Notes: generated from the sequence alone by a model not told the origin. 45,746 bases of DNA from Akkermansiaceae bacterium (GCA_025354565.1 JANXMQ010000253.1:1-45746), one strand, 5' to 3'. Numbered from the stretch's first letter, positions 27,203 through 36,314 are shown. A program made the numbers and translations.

Positions 27203-28053
27203 TCGCCCCTGCAGAATCCCGGATCGCGGTGCTCGGCCTCGGCATCATCGGCTCGCGTGCGGTGGGACGACTGCGCGACGCGGGTTGGCAAGTGAGTTGT
27301 TGGAATCGCACGCCCAAAGGGTTGCCCGGCGTGGCGGAGACGCCCGAGGCCGCCGTTACCGGGGCGGACATCATCTCGATCTATCTGAAAGACGCGGCGG
27401 CAGTTCGGCAAACGGTCGGGCGGATCGAATCGCTGCTCGAACCCGGTCAGATTATCCTCAACCACGCGACCTTGGATCTGGAAACGACGCTCTGGTTGGA
27501 TAAAATCTGCCTCACCCGCGCCTGTCGGTTTCTCGACGTGCCGTTCACCGGCAGCAAGGAGGCGGCAGCCGCTGGGAAATTGCTATATTACATCGGCGGT
27601 GATACTTCGCTGGTTGATGAACTGGGCGATTATCTAGCAGTCACGAGCAAGGGGCAGTTATACTGTGGCGCAATCGGAGCCGCCACGGTGGTCAAACTCG
27701 CCACCAATCTGGTTTCGGCCTGCACGGTGCAGGCGCTGGCGGAAGCGCTCGCCATCGCGGCCAGCCACGGGATTCCTACAGACTGCATGGTCGCCGCGGT
27801 CGCCCAAGGCGCGGGAGCCTCGGTGCTCACTGGGATGAAACTGCCGACGATGGTTGAAGGAAATTTCGAGACCCATTTCTCACTTTCCAACATGCTCAAA
27901 GACAGTCGCTACATGCTGATTCTGGCGGCGGCCGCTGGCTTGGAAACACCCGCGATCACCGCCGTTTCGCAGCGGATGGAAGACCTGAACGCCGCCGGCT
28001 TAGGTGAGCTGGATTACTCAGCGGTGGTGAAACCCTATCTGTTTCCGACGTGA
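27199..28053 (+). CDS. beta-hydroxyacid dehydrogenase-like NAD(P) oxidoreductase
   Basis: This 284-residue protein has an N-terminal Rossmann fold with GLGIIGSR (13-20) and then WNRTPKG, whose Arg suggests NADP preference. FLDVPFTGSKEAAAAGKLLYYIGGD (111-135) is the substrate-loop signature D-x-P-x-x-G. The catalytic lysine is K166 in TVVKLATNLV with N170 nearby. The family covers 3-hydroxyisobutyrate, tartronate-semialdehyde and glyoxylate reductases; the substrate is not readable here. Its ATG overlaps the preceding TGA as ATGA, and its own TGA overlaps the next GTG, giving tight translational coupling on both sides. Confidence 0.88.
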   Translation: MIAPAESRIAVLGLGIIGSRAVGRLRDAGWQVSCWNRTPKGLPGVAETPEAAVTGADIISIYLKDAAAVRQTVGRIESLLEPGQIILNHATLDLETTLWLDKICLTRACRFLDVPFTGSKEAAAAGKLLYYIGGDTSLVDELGDYLAVTSKGQLYCGAIGAATVVKLATNLVSACTVQALAEALAIAASHGIPTDCMVAAVAQGAGASVLTGMKLPTMVEGNFETHFSLSNMLKDSRYMLILAAAAGLETPAITAVSQRMEDLNAAGLGELDYSAVVKPYLFPT

Positions 28054-28883
28054 GCGAAATCCAACGGATCGACCTCGGTAATCCGGCCTTGTTGGAATTT
28101 CGCGGTCCGGATGCAGTCCGCTTTCTCAACGGCCAACTCACCCAGGACGTGCGCCGCGTGGCGGGTGGGAAAATTTCGCTGTCCTCCTGCGTGACGGATG
28201 CGAAAGGGAAATTGCAATTCCGCGTGACGGTTAGTGATTCCGGCGACGGCGCATTGTGGATCTCCTGTCCCACCGATCATGCGGCAGATTTTGAAGCCCG
28301 CCTAACCCGCTATCTCATCGCGGATGACGTGGAAGTCTCCGATCTAACTGGGAGATATGGATTATTCCATTTCACCGGTCCCATGCCGGAAGCACCAGTG
28401 GGAGTGATCGCGCGGGAGTCGAATCGTTATGGGATGGCTGGGACGGATTGGTGGGTTCCTGCTAGATTAACAGTCGAATTTCCCGCTGAAATCCCCGTGC
28501 TGGAAGGTGACGCGCTGGAGGCCCTGCGGATTGCTAACGGAATCCCCGCATGGGGCAGTGAGCTGATCGAGGGTATGCTGCCACCGGAAGCCCTGCTAGA
28601 GGCCACGGATATTTCCTACAACAAGGGCTGCTATGTCGGGCAGGAAGTCATTTCCCGGATCAAATCGGCGGGCAAGGTGAACCGGCGGCTCACGCGCTTC
28701 ATTTTCAACGCGGAAATTCCAGTGGTGCCGGGGCCGCTCGAAAACTCGGCGGGAGTGGTGACCAGCGTTTCCCCAATCGCCAACGAGGGTGTGCGCCATA
28801 CCCTCGGCTATGTGAAACGCGGGGCCGGGGACTTGTTTATCAAGGCGGCGGATGGTGAGGTGTATCCTGTGGGCATCCTCTAA
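28050..28883 (+). CDS. ygfZ: YgfZ-type folate-binding protein (Fe-S cluster assembly)
   Basis: This 277-residue protein begins at a GTG overlapping the upstream stop (GTGA). It has the GcvT-like folate fold and the YgfZ hallmark K-G-C-Y-x-G-Q-E in SYNKGCYVGQEVISRI, whose Cys is essential in E. coli YgfZ. Other landmarks are FLNGQLTQDVRR and ALEALRIANGIPAWGSELIEGMLPPEA. YgfZ supports repair and assembly of certain iron-sulfur proteins, including a tRNA-thiolating enzyme. The tRNA-modification gene tsaD follows 40 bp downstream. Confidence 0.9.
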   Translation: MSEIQRIDLGNPALLEFRGPDAVRFLNGQLTQDVRRVAGGKISLSSCVTDAKGKLQFRVTVSDSGDGALWISCPTDHAADFEARLTRYLIADDVEVSDLTGRYGLFHFTGPMPEAPVGVIARESNRYGMAGTDWWVPARLTVEFPAEIPVLEGDALEALRIANGIPAWGSELIEGMLPPEALLEATDISYNKGCYVGQEVISRIKSAGKVNRRLTRFIFNAEIPVVPGPLENSAGVVTSVSPIANEGVRHTLGYVKRGAGDLFIKAADGEVYPVGIL

Positions 28884-28923
28884 CTACGATTTTTTTATGC
28901 GGGTGTTCGCGCCTGCTTCGGCT

Positions 28924-29943
28924 ATGAACCCGCGCGTGGCACTGCTCCTGGCGATCGAATCTTCCTGCGATGAAACCGCAGTGGCGATCCTGCGTGGCGC
29001 GTCGGGACAGGCGGCGGAGGTGCTCGCCTCGGAAGTTTCCTCACAGATCGCGCTGCACCGTGAACATGGCGGCGTGGTGCCGGAACTCGCTTCGCGCAAT
29101 CACTCGCTGCATTTGCGTGGGCTGGTCGAAAAAGCGCTGCGGGACGCCGGGGTGGAGATGGGGGAAATCGACGCTTTCGCCGCCACGACCGGCCCAGGCC
29201 TGGCGTCCTCGCTGTTGATCGGCAGCACGGCGGCGAAGGGCATGGCCTGCGCGCTCAACCGGCCATTTCTCGGTATCAATCATCTCGAAGGTCATCTGCT
29301 CTCGCCGTTTCTCGACCTAACATCCGTGCCGCCGCATGTCGCGCTGATCGTTTCTGGCGGGCACACGCTGCTGCTGGATGTCGAGGGTCCGGGAGTCTAT
29401 CGGAAACTAGGCAGCACCCGTGATGATGCCGCCGGTGAGGCTTACGACAAAGTGGGGAAAATGTTAGGCCTGCCGTATCCGGGTGGCCCGGAGATTGAAA
29501 AAATCGCCCTGACTGGAAATCCTTTCGCCTATGATTTTCCCCGCTCGATGCTGCACGAACCGCACTTGGATTTCTCGTTCTCGGGCCTGAAAACGGCGGT
29601 GCTCTACACCTTGCAGCGTGAATCGGGCAAATTTTCCGTGGCGGATGTGGCTGCCTCATTTCAGCAGGCGGTGATCGAGATTCTCGTGCGGAAAACCCTA
29701 CGCGCGGCGCAACAAGCGGAGCGCCAGCACATCGCCCTATCCGGCGGAGTCAGTCTGAACCGGGCCTTGCGCACGGCCTTTCACGCCGCCGTTGAAGGCG
29801 AGGGGATGAAGATTTCTGTCGCCCCACCTGAGCTTTGCACGGACAATGCGGCGATGATTGCCTTCGCCGCCCTGCTGCGGCATCTAGCGGGCGAGTGTTC
29901 ACCCTTGGACGGGGACATTCACCCGAATTTGCCGCTGGTCTAA
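28924..29943 (+). CDS. tsaD: tRNA N6-adenosine threonylcarbamoyltransferase
   Basis: This 339-residue ASKHA-fold enzyme transfers threonylcarbamoyl to A37 of ANN-decoding tRNAs (t6A), with TsaB and TsaE. The start MNPRVALLLAIESSCDETAVAIL fits the family; longer in-frame starts add no conserved sequence. The metal-binding H-x-x-x-H is HLEGH in LGINHLEGHLLSPF. LIVSGGHTLLL, LGSTRDDAAGEAYDKVGKMLGLPYPGGP, FSFSGLKTAVLY and IALSGGVSLNRALR complete the domain. It is normal length and intact. Confidence 0.96.
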   Translation: MNPRVALLLAIESSCDETAVAILRGASGQAAEVLASEVSSQIALHREHGGVVPELASRNHSLHLRGLVEKALRDAGVEMGEIDAFAATTGPGLASSLLIGSTAAKGMACALNRPFLGINHLEGHLLSPFLDLTSVPPHVALIVSGGHTLLLDVEGPGVYRKLGSTRDDAAGEAYDKVGKMLGLPYPGGPEIEKIALTGNPFAYDFPRSMLHEPHLDFSFSGLKTAVLYTLQRESGKFSVADVAASFQQAVIEILVRKTLRAAQQAERQHIALSGGVSLNRALRTAFHAAVEGEGMKISVAPPELCTDNAAMIAFAALLRHLAGECSPLDGDIHPNLPLV

Positions 29944-29975
29944 AATTCCCCCATCTGATTGAAAGGAGCATCAAG

Positions 29976-30611
29976 ATGAACTACAAAACCCTGGTTTTTG
30001 ATTTTGACGGCACCATTGCCGATACCCTTGGCGAGACGCGACTGATCTTCAACCGCATCGCCCCGGACTACGGCATTCGTGAGGTGGCCGAGGAGGAACT
30101 AAATCATCTCCGCCACCTGTCGCTCAAGGAATTGCTCGTTCACCTTAATATTCCCAAGCGCCGGGTGCCCGCCCTGATCACCAGAGGCACCGGCATGATG
30201 CGGGGAAATATCACACAACTTCAGTTGATCTCGGGCATGAGCGAGGTGCTGGTCGAGCTGCGCCGCCATTCCCGCAGTTTCGGGATTCTCACGTCCAACG
30301 CCACCGCCAACGTTGATCTTTTCCTGAGAACCCACGGCCTGCGCGAACAGTTCGATTTCATTTCCTCGACCTCCAAACTCACGGGCAAGGCCAAGCACCT
30401 CAAGGCCATCCGCAAGACGTTTTCCCTGCGCCCGGAGGAAATGCTGTATGTCGGCGATGAAATACGCGACGTGAAGGCTTCGCAAAAGGCCGGCATCCCC
30501 ATCGCTGCCGTCACTTGGGGCTTCAATTCCCGCGAGTCGCTCGCCGCCTCCAAACCGAATTATCTCTTCGACCAACCTACCGATTTCCTGCGCCTGCTGA
30601 GCGAGCAATGA
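29976..30611 (+). CDS. HAD-superfamily phosphatase (phosphoglycolate phosphatase-like)
   Basis: This 211-residue protein starts at ATG 29976 with a good site, AAAGGAG, about 9 bp upstream, the clearest in the cluster. Motif I is VFDFDGTIADT with nucleophile D9 and acid D11, motif II is GILTSNA, the motif III lysine is in TGKAKHLKAIRK, and motif IV is VGDEIRDVKASQKAG. The helical cap (EVAEEELNHLRHLSLKELLVHL) fits subfamily I, as in Gph and PpaX. It could act on phosphoglycolate or another small phosphoester. Its stop overlaps the start of the OmpA-like gene as ATGA. Confidence 0.88.
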   Translation: MNYKTLVFDFDGTIADTLGETRLIFNRIAPDYGIREVAEEELNHLRHLSLKELLVHLNIPKRRVPALITRGTGMMRGNITQLQLISGMSEVLVELRRHSRSFGILTSNATANVDLFLRTHGLREQFDFISSTSKLTGKAKHLKAIRKTFSLRPEEMLYVGDEIRDVKASQKAGIPIAAVTWGFNSRESLAASKPNYLFDQPTDFLRLLSEQ

Positions 30612-31837
30612 GCAAGCTCCGGGTTGACAGCGCCGGGCCGGAGTGGGCAACCTCCGGCATGTCGGATGCGCAATCGCCAGAACCTAAACACCCGTCCCCG
30701 GGATCGGACACCCAACAGCTCGCCGCCGGGACGATCGCGAAACCCAACATCCCGCCAGCGGTCGCTCTGGCTTTCGTGATCATTGCTTTGTTAGGCGTGT
30801 TGATTGTAATGGCGTTGAAAATCGGCTCAGCCCCTGCGCCGGACATCGACTCCGATTTGGCGAAGACCAAGGCGGAACTCAGCGCACTCGGCAACGAATA
30901 CAACCGTGAGCGCGTAGCGATGGGGCTGCGACCGCTCGAAGGCAGTTCCGAGCCGATCGAGGACATCGCGGCCCGACTGAAAAAGGATGCGGATTCTTTG
31001 GTCGGTCTGGCAGGTAGCTATCAGAAATTACTTGCGGAAAAAGACGGTGAAGTCTCTGCGAGAAATGCTGAAATTCTACGTTCCGAGCAAATCCGCCAAA
31101 GCCTCGCCTCGGAATGCAAGCGGCTTCAAGACGATCTCCAGCGTGCTTTGGTCAGCGGCTCGGACTCGGACCTGCTCCGGCGCGATCTAGCGGATGCGAA
31201 GGCTCAGCGCGATGCCATTGCCGCAGAGCTAGCCGACGCCAAGGAGAAAATGCGGACTATGACCACGGGGGCCTCCGCCGATGACTATGCGGATCTCAAG
31301 CGCCGCTATGATGAGGCGGTCCGGGCCAAGGATTTCTTCGAGGCCCAGTCGCACGAGTTTAAAGATGCACTATCAAAAGCAAAACTATTCGCAAGTTCGG
31401 AAAACGAGCTGCTGCCCGCTGCCGTCGAGTTATTCCGAAGTCTCCGCGCCTTGGAAAACCGCCCGCACTCGGACATCGCCTCGGAGTATAGCAGCCTCGG
31501 CGTGAAGCTCGGTGCCAACGTGCTACAGACTTTCACCTTTCCCACCGGTTCCAGCACGCTTGCAGCGGAGGATCAGGATAAGATCCGCAATCTCGTCGCG
31601 GACATTCCAGATGGCGATCTCCTGTTAGTCATCGGTTACGCCTCGGAAACGGGAAATGTGGACAACAACCGCACGCTCTCACAGGCCCGCGCCACTGCCG
31701 TCGCCGAGTTGTATTCCAGCGTGAAACATCCGACCCAGCTCGTTCAGGCCGTCTATCTCGGCCAGACCGACCGCTTCAGCAACCACACGCCGGAGCGCAA
31801 TCAACTCGTCGAAATCTGGCGGATTCGGAAAAAATAA
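30608..31837 (+). CDS. inner-membrane coiled-coil protein with OmpA-like C-terminal domain
   Basis: This 409-residue protein has a Pro-rich N-terminus, one helix at about 52-72 (VALAFVIIALLGVLIVMALK), and a long helical/coiled-coil region at about 80-270 (DLAKTKAELSALGNEYNRERV, LRRDLADAKAQRDAIAAELADAKEKM). A C-terminal OmpA/MotB-like domain follows (TFTFPTGSSTLAAEDQDKIRN, VIGYASETGNVDNNRTLSQAR, ATAVAELYSS). These domains bind peptidoglycan; the GYASETG in place of the usual GHTD motif may weaken that. The layout is like TolR/MotB-type or stator-like proteins, but no partner is nearby. It is last in the seven-gene cluster and converges on the polyketide cluster with one base between stops. Confidence 0.82.
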   Translation: MSKLRVDSAGPEWATSGMSDAQSPEPKHPSPGSDTQQLAAGTIAKPNIPPAVALAFVIIALLGVLIVMALKIGSAPAPDIDSDLAKTKAELSALGNEYNRERVAMGLRPLEGSSEPIEDIAARLKKDADSLVGLAGSYQKLLAEKDGEVSARNAEILRSEQIRQSLASECKRLQDDLQRALVSGSDSDLLRRDLADAKAQRDAIAAELADAKEKMRTMTTGASADDYADLKRRYDEAVRAKDFFEAQSHEFKDALSKAKLFASSENELLPAAVELFRSLRALENRPHSDIASEYSSLGVKLGANVLQTFTFPTGSSTLAAEDQDKIRNLVADIPDGDLLLVIGYASETGNVDNNRTLSQARATAVAELYSSVKHPTQLVQAVYLGQTDRFSNHTPERNQLVEIWRIRKK

Positions 31838-31838
31838 T

Positions 31839-32864
31839 TCACCGCCACAACTCGCAGGCATGGGCGGCGAAGCCCGCACCGAAGGCGGTGAGCCACAGTC
31901 GCTGATCGTCAGGCTGGTTTTGCTTCAGCCGCCGCTCCAACGCGAAGAACACCGAGGGACTGCTCATGTTGCCGTGGTCTCGAAGCACCTCGCGGGTCTC
32001 GGTTAGATGAAATGGCAGCACCGCTTCCAACGCCTCCATCACGTCGCGACCACCGGAGTGGGCAAGCACCTGATCCGGATTGTTAGTCCGCTTCGCAAAC
32101 AGGACGGCCACCGCCTCTCCGGCCAGTCCCGGCACGGCGCGGTGGAGTTGGTTTTTCAATTTTCCCGCATCATTGACGAAGCGGATTTTCTCGCGTTCCG
32201 CCGGTCGATGGGTGGTGGTGAAATGGCCGGCCTGCCACTCGCCCGCCTTGCCCTCGCCGGTCCAGATTGCAGCCGCCGCGCCGTCGCCGAACAGGCAGAG
32301 GCTGATGAGGACGCCCGGATCATCATTCGCGAAAAACGCCGCCGAACAGATTTCCACCGCCACCGTCGCCACCACGGCCCCTGGGTTTGCTGCTAGAAAT
32401 CCCTGCGCCGCCCGCAACATCGGGATCGCCGCGCCGCACCCGAGTCCTACCAGATCAGCCAGATAGACATCATCTCGCATTCCGGTTAGTTCGGCGACAT
32501 GACTGGTCACACCGGGGCAGAGATAACCGGTGCAAGTGCAGACGAATAATGCGTCCACGTCAGTTGCTAACAGCCCGGCATTTTTCAAAGCCTCCAACAG
32601 GACCGTGCTGGCAAGTGGTGGGGCCTCGCGTTCGAAATGCTGGTTCAGTTGACCCGCATCGAGGCCGAAAGCTTGGTCGATGGAAGCCACGGCTAGATTC
32701 CGTCGCTCGATACCGGAACTGCCTTGGGTCAGGATTTTCTCCAACATCGCTGCGGATCTGGGCTTCAGATTTTCCATCAGATCGCTGTGCCGCATCGCCT
32801 GCCAACACGATTCCTGCGAGAATGAATTCGGCGGGACAGCCGTGGTGAGGGAGCGGAGAAACAT
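31839..32864 (-). CDS. type III polyketide synthase (chalcone/stilbene synthase family)
   Basis: This 341-residue thiolase-fold enzyme has the catalytic triad: C143 in [11 protein letters not shown]269 in [10 protein letters not shown] and N299 in [24 protein letters not shown] and [11 protein letters not shown] are family segments. Such enzymes extend an acyl-CoA starter with malonyl-CoA to give alkylpyrones or alkylresorcinols. The context (FAD reductase and methyltransferase just upstream, same strand) matches bacterial type III clusters that tailor the product. Starter and product cannot be told from this window. The gene is last in its operon. Confidence 0.93.
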   Translation of the reverse strand: MFLRSLTTAVPPNSFSQESCWQAMRHSDLMENLKPRSAAMLEKILTQGSSGIERRNLAVASIDQAFGLDAGQLNQHFEREAPPLASTVLLEALKNAGLLATDVDALFVCTCTGYLCPGVTSHVAELTGMRDDVYLADLVGLGCGAAIPMLRAAQGFLAANPGAVVATVAVEICSAAFFANDDPGVLISLCLFGDGAAAAIWTGEGKAGEWQAGHFTTTHRPAEREKIRFVNDAGKLKNQLHRAVPGLAGEAVAVLFAKRTNNPDQVLAHSGGRDVMEALEAVLPFHLTETREVLRDHGNMSSPSVFFALERRLKQNQPDDQRLWLTAFGAGFAAHACELWR

Positions 32865-32880
32865 GGGTGGGGCAGGGGAT

Positions 32881-33897
32881 CTAACGAATCAGCGACAGCA
32901 TCGGTTGGAAGGGCAGCAAACGCGCAGCGGACAAGCACCGCAACAACGATCCGCTGCCAATTCCTAACAATAATGGATGCAGCGCACCAGCCACCGCCAG
33001 CCTGCGCCGAAATTTTTTCCGCACCGCCGCACGGATGGTATTGGCCGCGCATTGCCAGGATTGCGTTCCTTGCGCATAAGCAATCAAGGGGCCGAGCGCA
33101 CATTCCGCCGCTTGGAATGCCATCGACATGCCATTGCCGGTGAAGGGCGGAATCATGCTTTCCGCATCGCCCAGGGTGAGCAGGCCGGGGAAGGGTGGCT
33201 GTCGGCCGAGTTCGAAACCCGCCACGGCGGAAAACGAACCAGCCCGCCACTCGCTGCCGCGCAAGACATCTGCGATTTCACGGTTCCCACCCGCCTCCAG
33301 ATAGGCGGCTAACAGGTTCGTCCCATCTGCCTTGAGTGCGCGGTCGAGCCGAAACAAGCCGCAAATATTAGTCCAACTGTCCTCTACGCCTGCCAGGCCG
33401 ACGTAGCCGTTGTTACCCCCGTGCATTTCGAGATCGGCGGAATTCACCGGAATTTTCACATGCGCTTTCAGTCCGATCCACGGTCCCTTGCGCGGTCGCC
33501 GACCCGCCGTCCACACGTAGCCATCGCGCAGTTCGGGCAGGGCGCGGTGGCCGGTCCTGACATTTCCGCCGAGCGCCTCGACCTGCTCGCGCAGCCGTTC
33601 GTCCAGCACGTAACGGGAAATTCCTAGCGCCGGATTTTTGAACTCATCACGGTGAACCAGGCGGCCGTTTTCATACCATGCCAGCGAACGATGCCTGTGC
33701 GCGTCATCAAACAAGTCGATTATCCCTAAGCCAGTTAGAGTTTCATTACTCACGCCGGAAATGAACTCGCCGCAGACCCGGTGGCGCGGGTAGGTGCCCG
33801 CTTCGAGCACCGTGACCGGCACTTCATGCCGCCTCAGCGCCGCCGCTAGGGAAAGTCCCGCGAGGCCGCCGCCGACAATTGTGATTTCATGCTTCAA
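32881..33897 (-). CDS. FAD-dependent oxidoreductase, geranylgeranyl-reductase-like
   Basis: I choose the TTG at 33895-33897 because it overlaps the upstream stop as TTGA; the protein (338 residues) then begins [21 protein letters not shown]. An ATG at 33931-33933 is the alternative. Motifs are G9-G-G-L-A-G (FAD), [10 protein letters not shown] after the first strand, and [26 protein letters not shown] near the C-terminus, typical of the geranylgeranyl-reductase/halogenase-like flavoproteins. It sits between the methyltransferase and the type III synthase and probably reduces or hydroxylates the polyketide or its alkyl chain. Confidence 0.88.
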   Translation of the reverse strand: MKHEITIVGGGLAGLSLAAALRRHEVPVTVLEAGTYPRHRVCGEFISGVSNETLTGLGIIDLFDDAHRHRSLAWYENGRLVHRDEFKNPALGISRYVLDERLREQVEALGGNVRTGHRALPELRDGYVWTAGRRPRKGPWIGLKAHVKIPVNSADLEMHGGNNGYVGLAGVEDSWTNICGLFRLDRALKADGTNLLAAYLEAGGNREIADVLRGSEWRAGSFSAVAGFELGRQPPFPGLLTLGDAESMIPPFTGNGMSMAFQAAECALGPLIAYAQGTQSWQCAANTIRAAVRKKFRRRLAVAGALHPLLLGIGSGSLLRCLSAARLLPFQPMLSLIR

Positions 33898-34544
33898 TAC
33901 CGCCACGCTACCACGCGCCTTGCCCCGCGCCATGTCGAAGTTTCACGCACCTGCCAATGCCCGCCATCCAGCCCGAGAAATTGCCCGATCTCACCCGCCG
34001 CGAAGCCCGCGCGGATGCTCACATGCAGGTCATGCCGCGTCACCCGGTTGATGCAGGGATGCATCAGCCCGCCGAGGAAATGCGGCAGTTGGCAGCGGTC
34101 GGGTTCGTTGATGATGAGGGCGGCGAAATTCTGCATCCAACGCCCTAACGCTAACAGCGAGTCGCCTTCGAAATGGTGCAGAAACAAGTTCGCCACCAGT
34201 ACGCCACCCGTCTCCGGCGTTGGCATGGTGAAAATGTCACCGCGCTGCCATTTCACCCGCGCCGCCAGATTTTCCGGACGTGGTGCAAGATCATAAGCCG
34301 TCACCTCCGCCTGCGGAAATTGCCGGGCCAGTTTGTTAGTGAGCATCCCGTCCCCCGCACCAATCTCCACGATGCCGTGCGCCGTTAGATGAGAATGCCG
34401 CCATACTGCGGCCGCGACCCAGCGCTCGTTGCCCATCAGGAAATTGATCCGCCGCAAGTCCCGCCGACTGCGCTGCGCCTCCGGATCACCCGGTGCAAGA
34501 TGGTCCAACAGTTCGGGGATGACGATGCGTTGGCTCACTGGCAT
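33894..34544 (-). CDS. SAM-dependent methyltransferase of the type III polyketide cluster
   Basis: This 216-residue class I methyltransferase starts MPVSQRIVIPELLDHLAPG. The SAM-binding GIVEIGAGDGMLTNKLA lies near residue 60, VTAYDLAPRPENLA follows, then VKWQRGDIFTMP and LVANLFLHHFEGDSLLALG. It is first of the three cluster genes and probably methylates the product or an intermediate. The stop overlaps the next gene start by four bases. A second, unrelated methyltransferase starts divergently 104 bp away. Confidence 0.88.
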   Translation of the reverse strand: MPVSQRIVIPELLDHLAPGDPEAQRSRRDLRRINFLMGNERWVAAAVWRHSHLTAHGIVEIGAGDGMLTNKLARQFPQAEVTAYDLAPRPENLAARVKWQRGDIFTMPTPETGGVLVANLFLHHFEGDSLLALGRWMQNFAALIINEPDRCQLPHFLGGLMHPCINRVTRHDLHVSIRAGFAAGEIGQFLGLDGGHWQVRETSTWRGARRVVAWRY

Positions 34545-34648
34545 GCAGGCTAATCGCGAGGCCGGTTCTCACAAAGCGGAAAAGTTTCAGCACATTGGCA
34601 CCAAGCTCGCGACTTGCCGAACGGCCCCCTCCCGACCTACCGTCAGCC

Positions 34649-35488
34649 ATGCCGCCGCCCCGCCGCCCATTCAAGAACCCATCCGGTCGGCCACCCGGAC
34701 CGCCCGCTGGGAAATCGTCGCCACCCAAGGACCGCGGCTGGGACCCCGTGGCGGCGTGGTATGACAAGCTCGTCGGCGAATCCGGTTCGGACTATCACCA
34801 GCACGTCATCCTGCCTGCCGCACTGCGGATGCTCGATCCCCAGCTCGGCGAATCCATCATCGACCTCTGCTGCGGCCAAGGCGTTTTGATCAAACCGCTA
34901 CTTGCTGCGAAAATCGGCAAATTCACCGGCGTCGATGCCAGCCCGCAGCTCATCGAGTCTGCGAAAACTCGCAACGCGGCGGACCCGCGGGTTGCTCTGA
35001 TCGTCGCCGATGCCTGCCAGCCCGGACGCTGGGCGGATGCTTCACACGATGCCGCCACCTGCATCATGGCCGTGCACGACGTGCCAGACATCGCCGCCTT
35101 GTTTGCCAACCTCGCCCGCGCCCTCAAGCCCGAAGGCCGCGCGGTGATGGTCTTCATGCACCCGTGTTTCCGTATTCCGCGCAAGACTCACTGGGGCTGG
35201 GATGCGGACCAGAAAATCCAATACCGCCGCTTGGACAGCTATGCCACGCCGGTTGAAATTCCGATCACCACCCATCCGGGAAAAGGCAGTGGTGAGCAAA
35301 CTCATTTTCATCATCGCCCCTTGGCGGATTTGCTAACAGCGCTCGGTCAGAGCGGGTTGGCGGTGATCGCCTGCGAGGAGCTTTACAGCCACCGTCGCTC
35401 ACAAGCGACCGGCCCGTTCAGCAAAGCCGAGCACGCCGCAGCGGGCGAGTTCCCGCTCTTCATCGCGCTCAAGGCGGTGAAGCGGTGA
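34649..35488 (+). CDS. SAM-dependent methyltransferase
   Basis: From MPPPRRPFKNPSGRPPG the protein is 279 residues, with a Pro/Lys-rich, probably disordered tail of about 30 residues. The SAM site is IIDLCCGQGVLIKPL (70-84), followed by FTGVDASPQLIESAK, VADACQPGRW and a motif-IV-like AATCIMAVHDVPDI. The second half (VMVFMHPCFRIPRKTHWGWDADQKIQYRRLDSYA) suggests a small-molecule or lipid substrate. It may serve the divergent polyketide cluster, but it stands alone on its strand; that link is only positional. Confidence 0.82.
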   Translation: MPPPRRPFKNPSGRPPGPPAGKSSPPKDRGWDPVAAWYDKLVGESGSDYHQHVILPAALRMLDPQLGESIIDLCCGQGVLIKPLLAAKIGKFTGVDASPQLIESAKTRNAADPRVALIVADACQPGRWADASHDAATCIMAVHDVPDIAALFANLARALKPEGRAVMVFMHPCFRIPRKTHWGWDADQKIQYRRLDSYATPVEIPITTHPGKGSGEQTHFHHRPLADLLTALGQSGLAVIACEELYSHRRSQATGPFSKAEHAAAGEFPLFIALKAVKR

Positions 35489-35795
35489 ACCTCCTGAATA
35501 ACTTAAAAGAAAAAGTATATCTAACTGGGATGACGGGCGCAGCGGACATGGACTAACTCGTGTCGTGTAAAATTCAATGTAACAGACAGCGTGTGCGGAC
35601 GTGGTTGCGGCCATCCGTCAATCGAAGCTTTACGGACCACTACCCATCCGAATCGTAAGTAATCAATTCATGGATACGCCTGGCCTTATGCCGCCGGTAG
35701 TTGTCTTGCATGGGTGCAATAACAGCGATCCACAATGCCACGCGATTGCGTAATATCGCTGAGACCGGAATTCTGGCAGTCTCTGACCGTCAGCA

Positions 35796-35806
35796 AGCAA
35801 TTTGCT
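35796..35806. promoter_or_regulatory. AGCAA-T-TTGCT palindrome, candidate MarR operator
   Basis: Perfect 5-bp arms around one base, 47 bp before the marR ATG. MarR proteins usually bind imperfect palindromes of 16-20 bp and often repress their own gene; this short element is a candidate half of such a site. Confidence 0.4.
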
Positions 35807-35811
35807 AACCT

Positions 35812-35829
35812 CTCCACAACCCCGTGGAG
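35812..35829 (+). promoter_or_regulatory. hairpin in the marR leader
   Basis: CTCCAC (35812-35817), AACCCC, GTGGAG (35824-35829) is a perfect 6-bp stem with a 6-base loop, 23 bp before the ATG. It would be in the 5' leader if transcription starts upstream. Confidence 0.45.
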
Positions 35830-35852
35830 GGTTTCCCCCCCAACATCCCCCC

Positions 35853-36314
35853 ATGAAACTAATCGTATCAAGCACCCAGAGTGCTTCCGTCAAGGCTGAT
35901 GCCAGCCGTCTCGCAGACTTCGTCCTGTTCACCCAGCGCGGCTGCATCCTGAACCTCTCGAAAGAGTTGATTCGAGGCAACCTGTCGTATCCCCAATTCT
36001 TCCTGCTGACCTATCTTTCCAGCGAAGAATATTTAACCATGACGGACATCGCCGCAAAGATGGGTCACTCCACCGCAGCCGCCACAGGCTTGGTGGATCG
36101 CATCGAGAAGCTGGGCTACGTGGAACGCGTCCATGCTACGGAAGACCGCCGGAAGATCATGGTGCGCATCACGGCGAAAGGTGTGGAATTTGTCTCCCAC
36201 ATGCGGAAAGAAATCGCGACCGATCTGGCAGGCATCCTTGCGTCGATGGACGAGGAAGCGGCGGAAACCGTTGAGCACACGAAACGTGCGATTTCTTCAC
36301 GCGCGATGGCGTGA
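35853..36314 (+). CDS. MarR-family transcriptional regulator
   Basis: This 153-residue winged-helix protein begins MKLIVSSTQSASVKADA. The DNA-binding core reads SYPQFFLLTYLSSEEYLTMTDIAAKMGHSTAAATGLVDRIEKLGYVERV, then the wing HATEDRRKIMVRITAKG, and a C-terminal dimer helix. MarR dimers typically repress efflux or catabolic genes, released by phenolic ligands. The flanking genes are not obvious targets; the polyketide operon upstream and the fusion protein downstream are the nearest. Palindromes lie just upstream of the start. Confidence 0.92.
   Translation: MKLIVSSTQSASVKADASRLADFVLFTQRGCILNLSKELIRGNLSYPQFFLLTYLSSEEYLTMTDIAAKMGHSTAAATGLVDRIEKLGYVERVHATEDRRKIMVRITAKGVEFVSHMRKEIATDLAGILASMDEEAAETVEHTKRAISSRAMA

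Larger units (their letters stand above)
35489..35852. other. A+T-richer intergenic region upstream of marR
   Basis: I see no gene in these 364 bp. The part after the methyltransferase (35500-35525) is A-rich (AACTTAAAAGAAAAAG). Two inverted repeats near the marR end, at 35796-35806 and 35812-35829, are described separately. Three CTAAC copies fall in this stretch. Confidence 0.5.
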
